Below are positions 5,836 through 5,862 of a DNA stretch of 5,862 nt, piece by piece. The DNA lies in NCBI GenBank assembly GCA_028275075.1, contig JAQCNK010000323.1:1-5862 (forward strand), read 5' to 3'. The position numbers and the translations under genes are program-made. The DNA comes from Haloarcula sp. (GTDB lineage Archaea; Halobacteriota; Halobacteria; Halobacteriales; Haloarculaceae). The first letter of the stretch is position 1; the number at the start of each line of letters is the position of its first letter. Below the pieces are notes generated by a model. The model did not search any database and was not told the origin of the DNA. It saw only the letters and a list, made by a program, of their open reading frames with translations.

Positions 5836-5862
5836 AGTACACGTCGGTATCCTGCCGAGCTA

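Overview
The window looks like chromosomal DNA from a haloarchaeon (class Halobacteria). It is GC-rich and its proteins are strongly acidic. The ribosomal proteins and elongation factor are archaeal in type, and the candidate promoters are TATA-like elements about 26-30 bp upstream of start codons, as expected for leaderless or short-leader mRNAs. No mobile element, CRISPR array, tRNA or rRNA is visible. I cannot fix the genus.

Layout, left to right. (1) Positions 1-1688, minus strand: translation elongation factor EF-2 (fusA), cut by the left edge so that about 562 N-terminal residues are present. (2) 1689-1951: a 263-bp divergent intergenic region holding two candidate promoters, a 15-bp palindrome and a pair of near-identical repeats. 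(3) 1952-2701, plus strand: an uncharacterised soluble protein with an HExxH metallopeptidase-like motif. (4) 2698-4687, minus strand: a three-gene biotin ECF transporter operon, in transcription order bioY (substrate-binding membrane protein), bioM (ATPase) and bioN (transmembrane coupling protein). (5) 4701-4732: a BirA-type biotin operator enclosing the TATA-like element of that operon. (6) 4787-5835, minus strand: ribosomal proteins uS7 (rps7) and uS12 (rps12), with only 2 nt between them.

In many archaea rps12, rps7 and fusA lie together as a 'str' cluster. Here the cluster order and strand are kept, but about 3.1 kb is placed between rps7 and fusA: the biotin uptake operon and the oppositely oriented HExxH gene. 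fusA must therefore have its own promoter.

The most interesting signal is the control element of the biotin operon. Two 9-bp half-sites, TCGTCAACC and GGTTTACGA, are separated by exactly 14 bp. This is the architecture of the BirA operator known from bacteria (TTGTnAACC-N14/15-GGTTnACAA), with one symmetric T-to-C change in each arm. It sits over the promoter, so biotin-loaded BirA would block TBP/TFB. It also shows that the longer GTG-initiated reading of bioY is not the real start.
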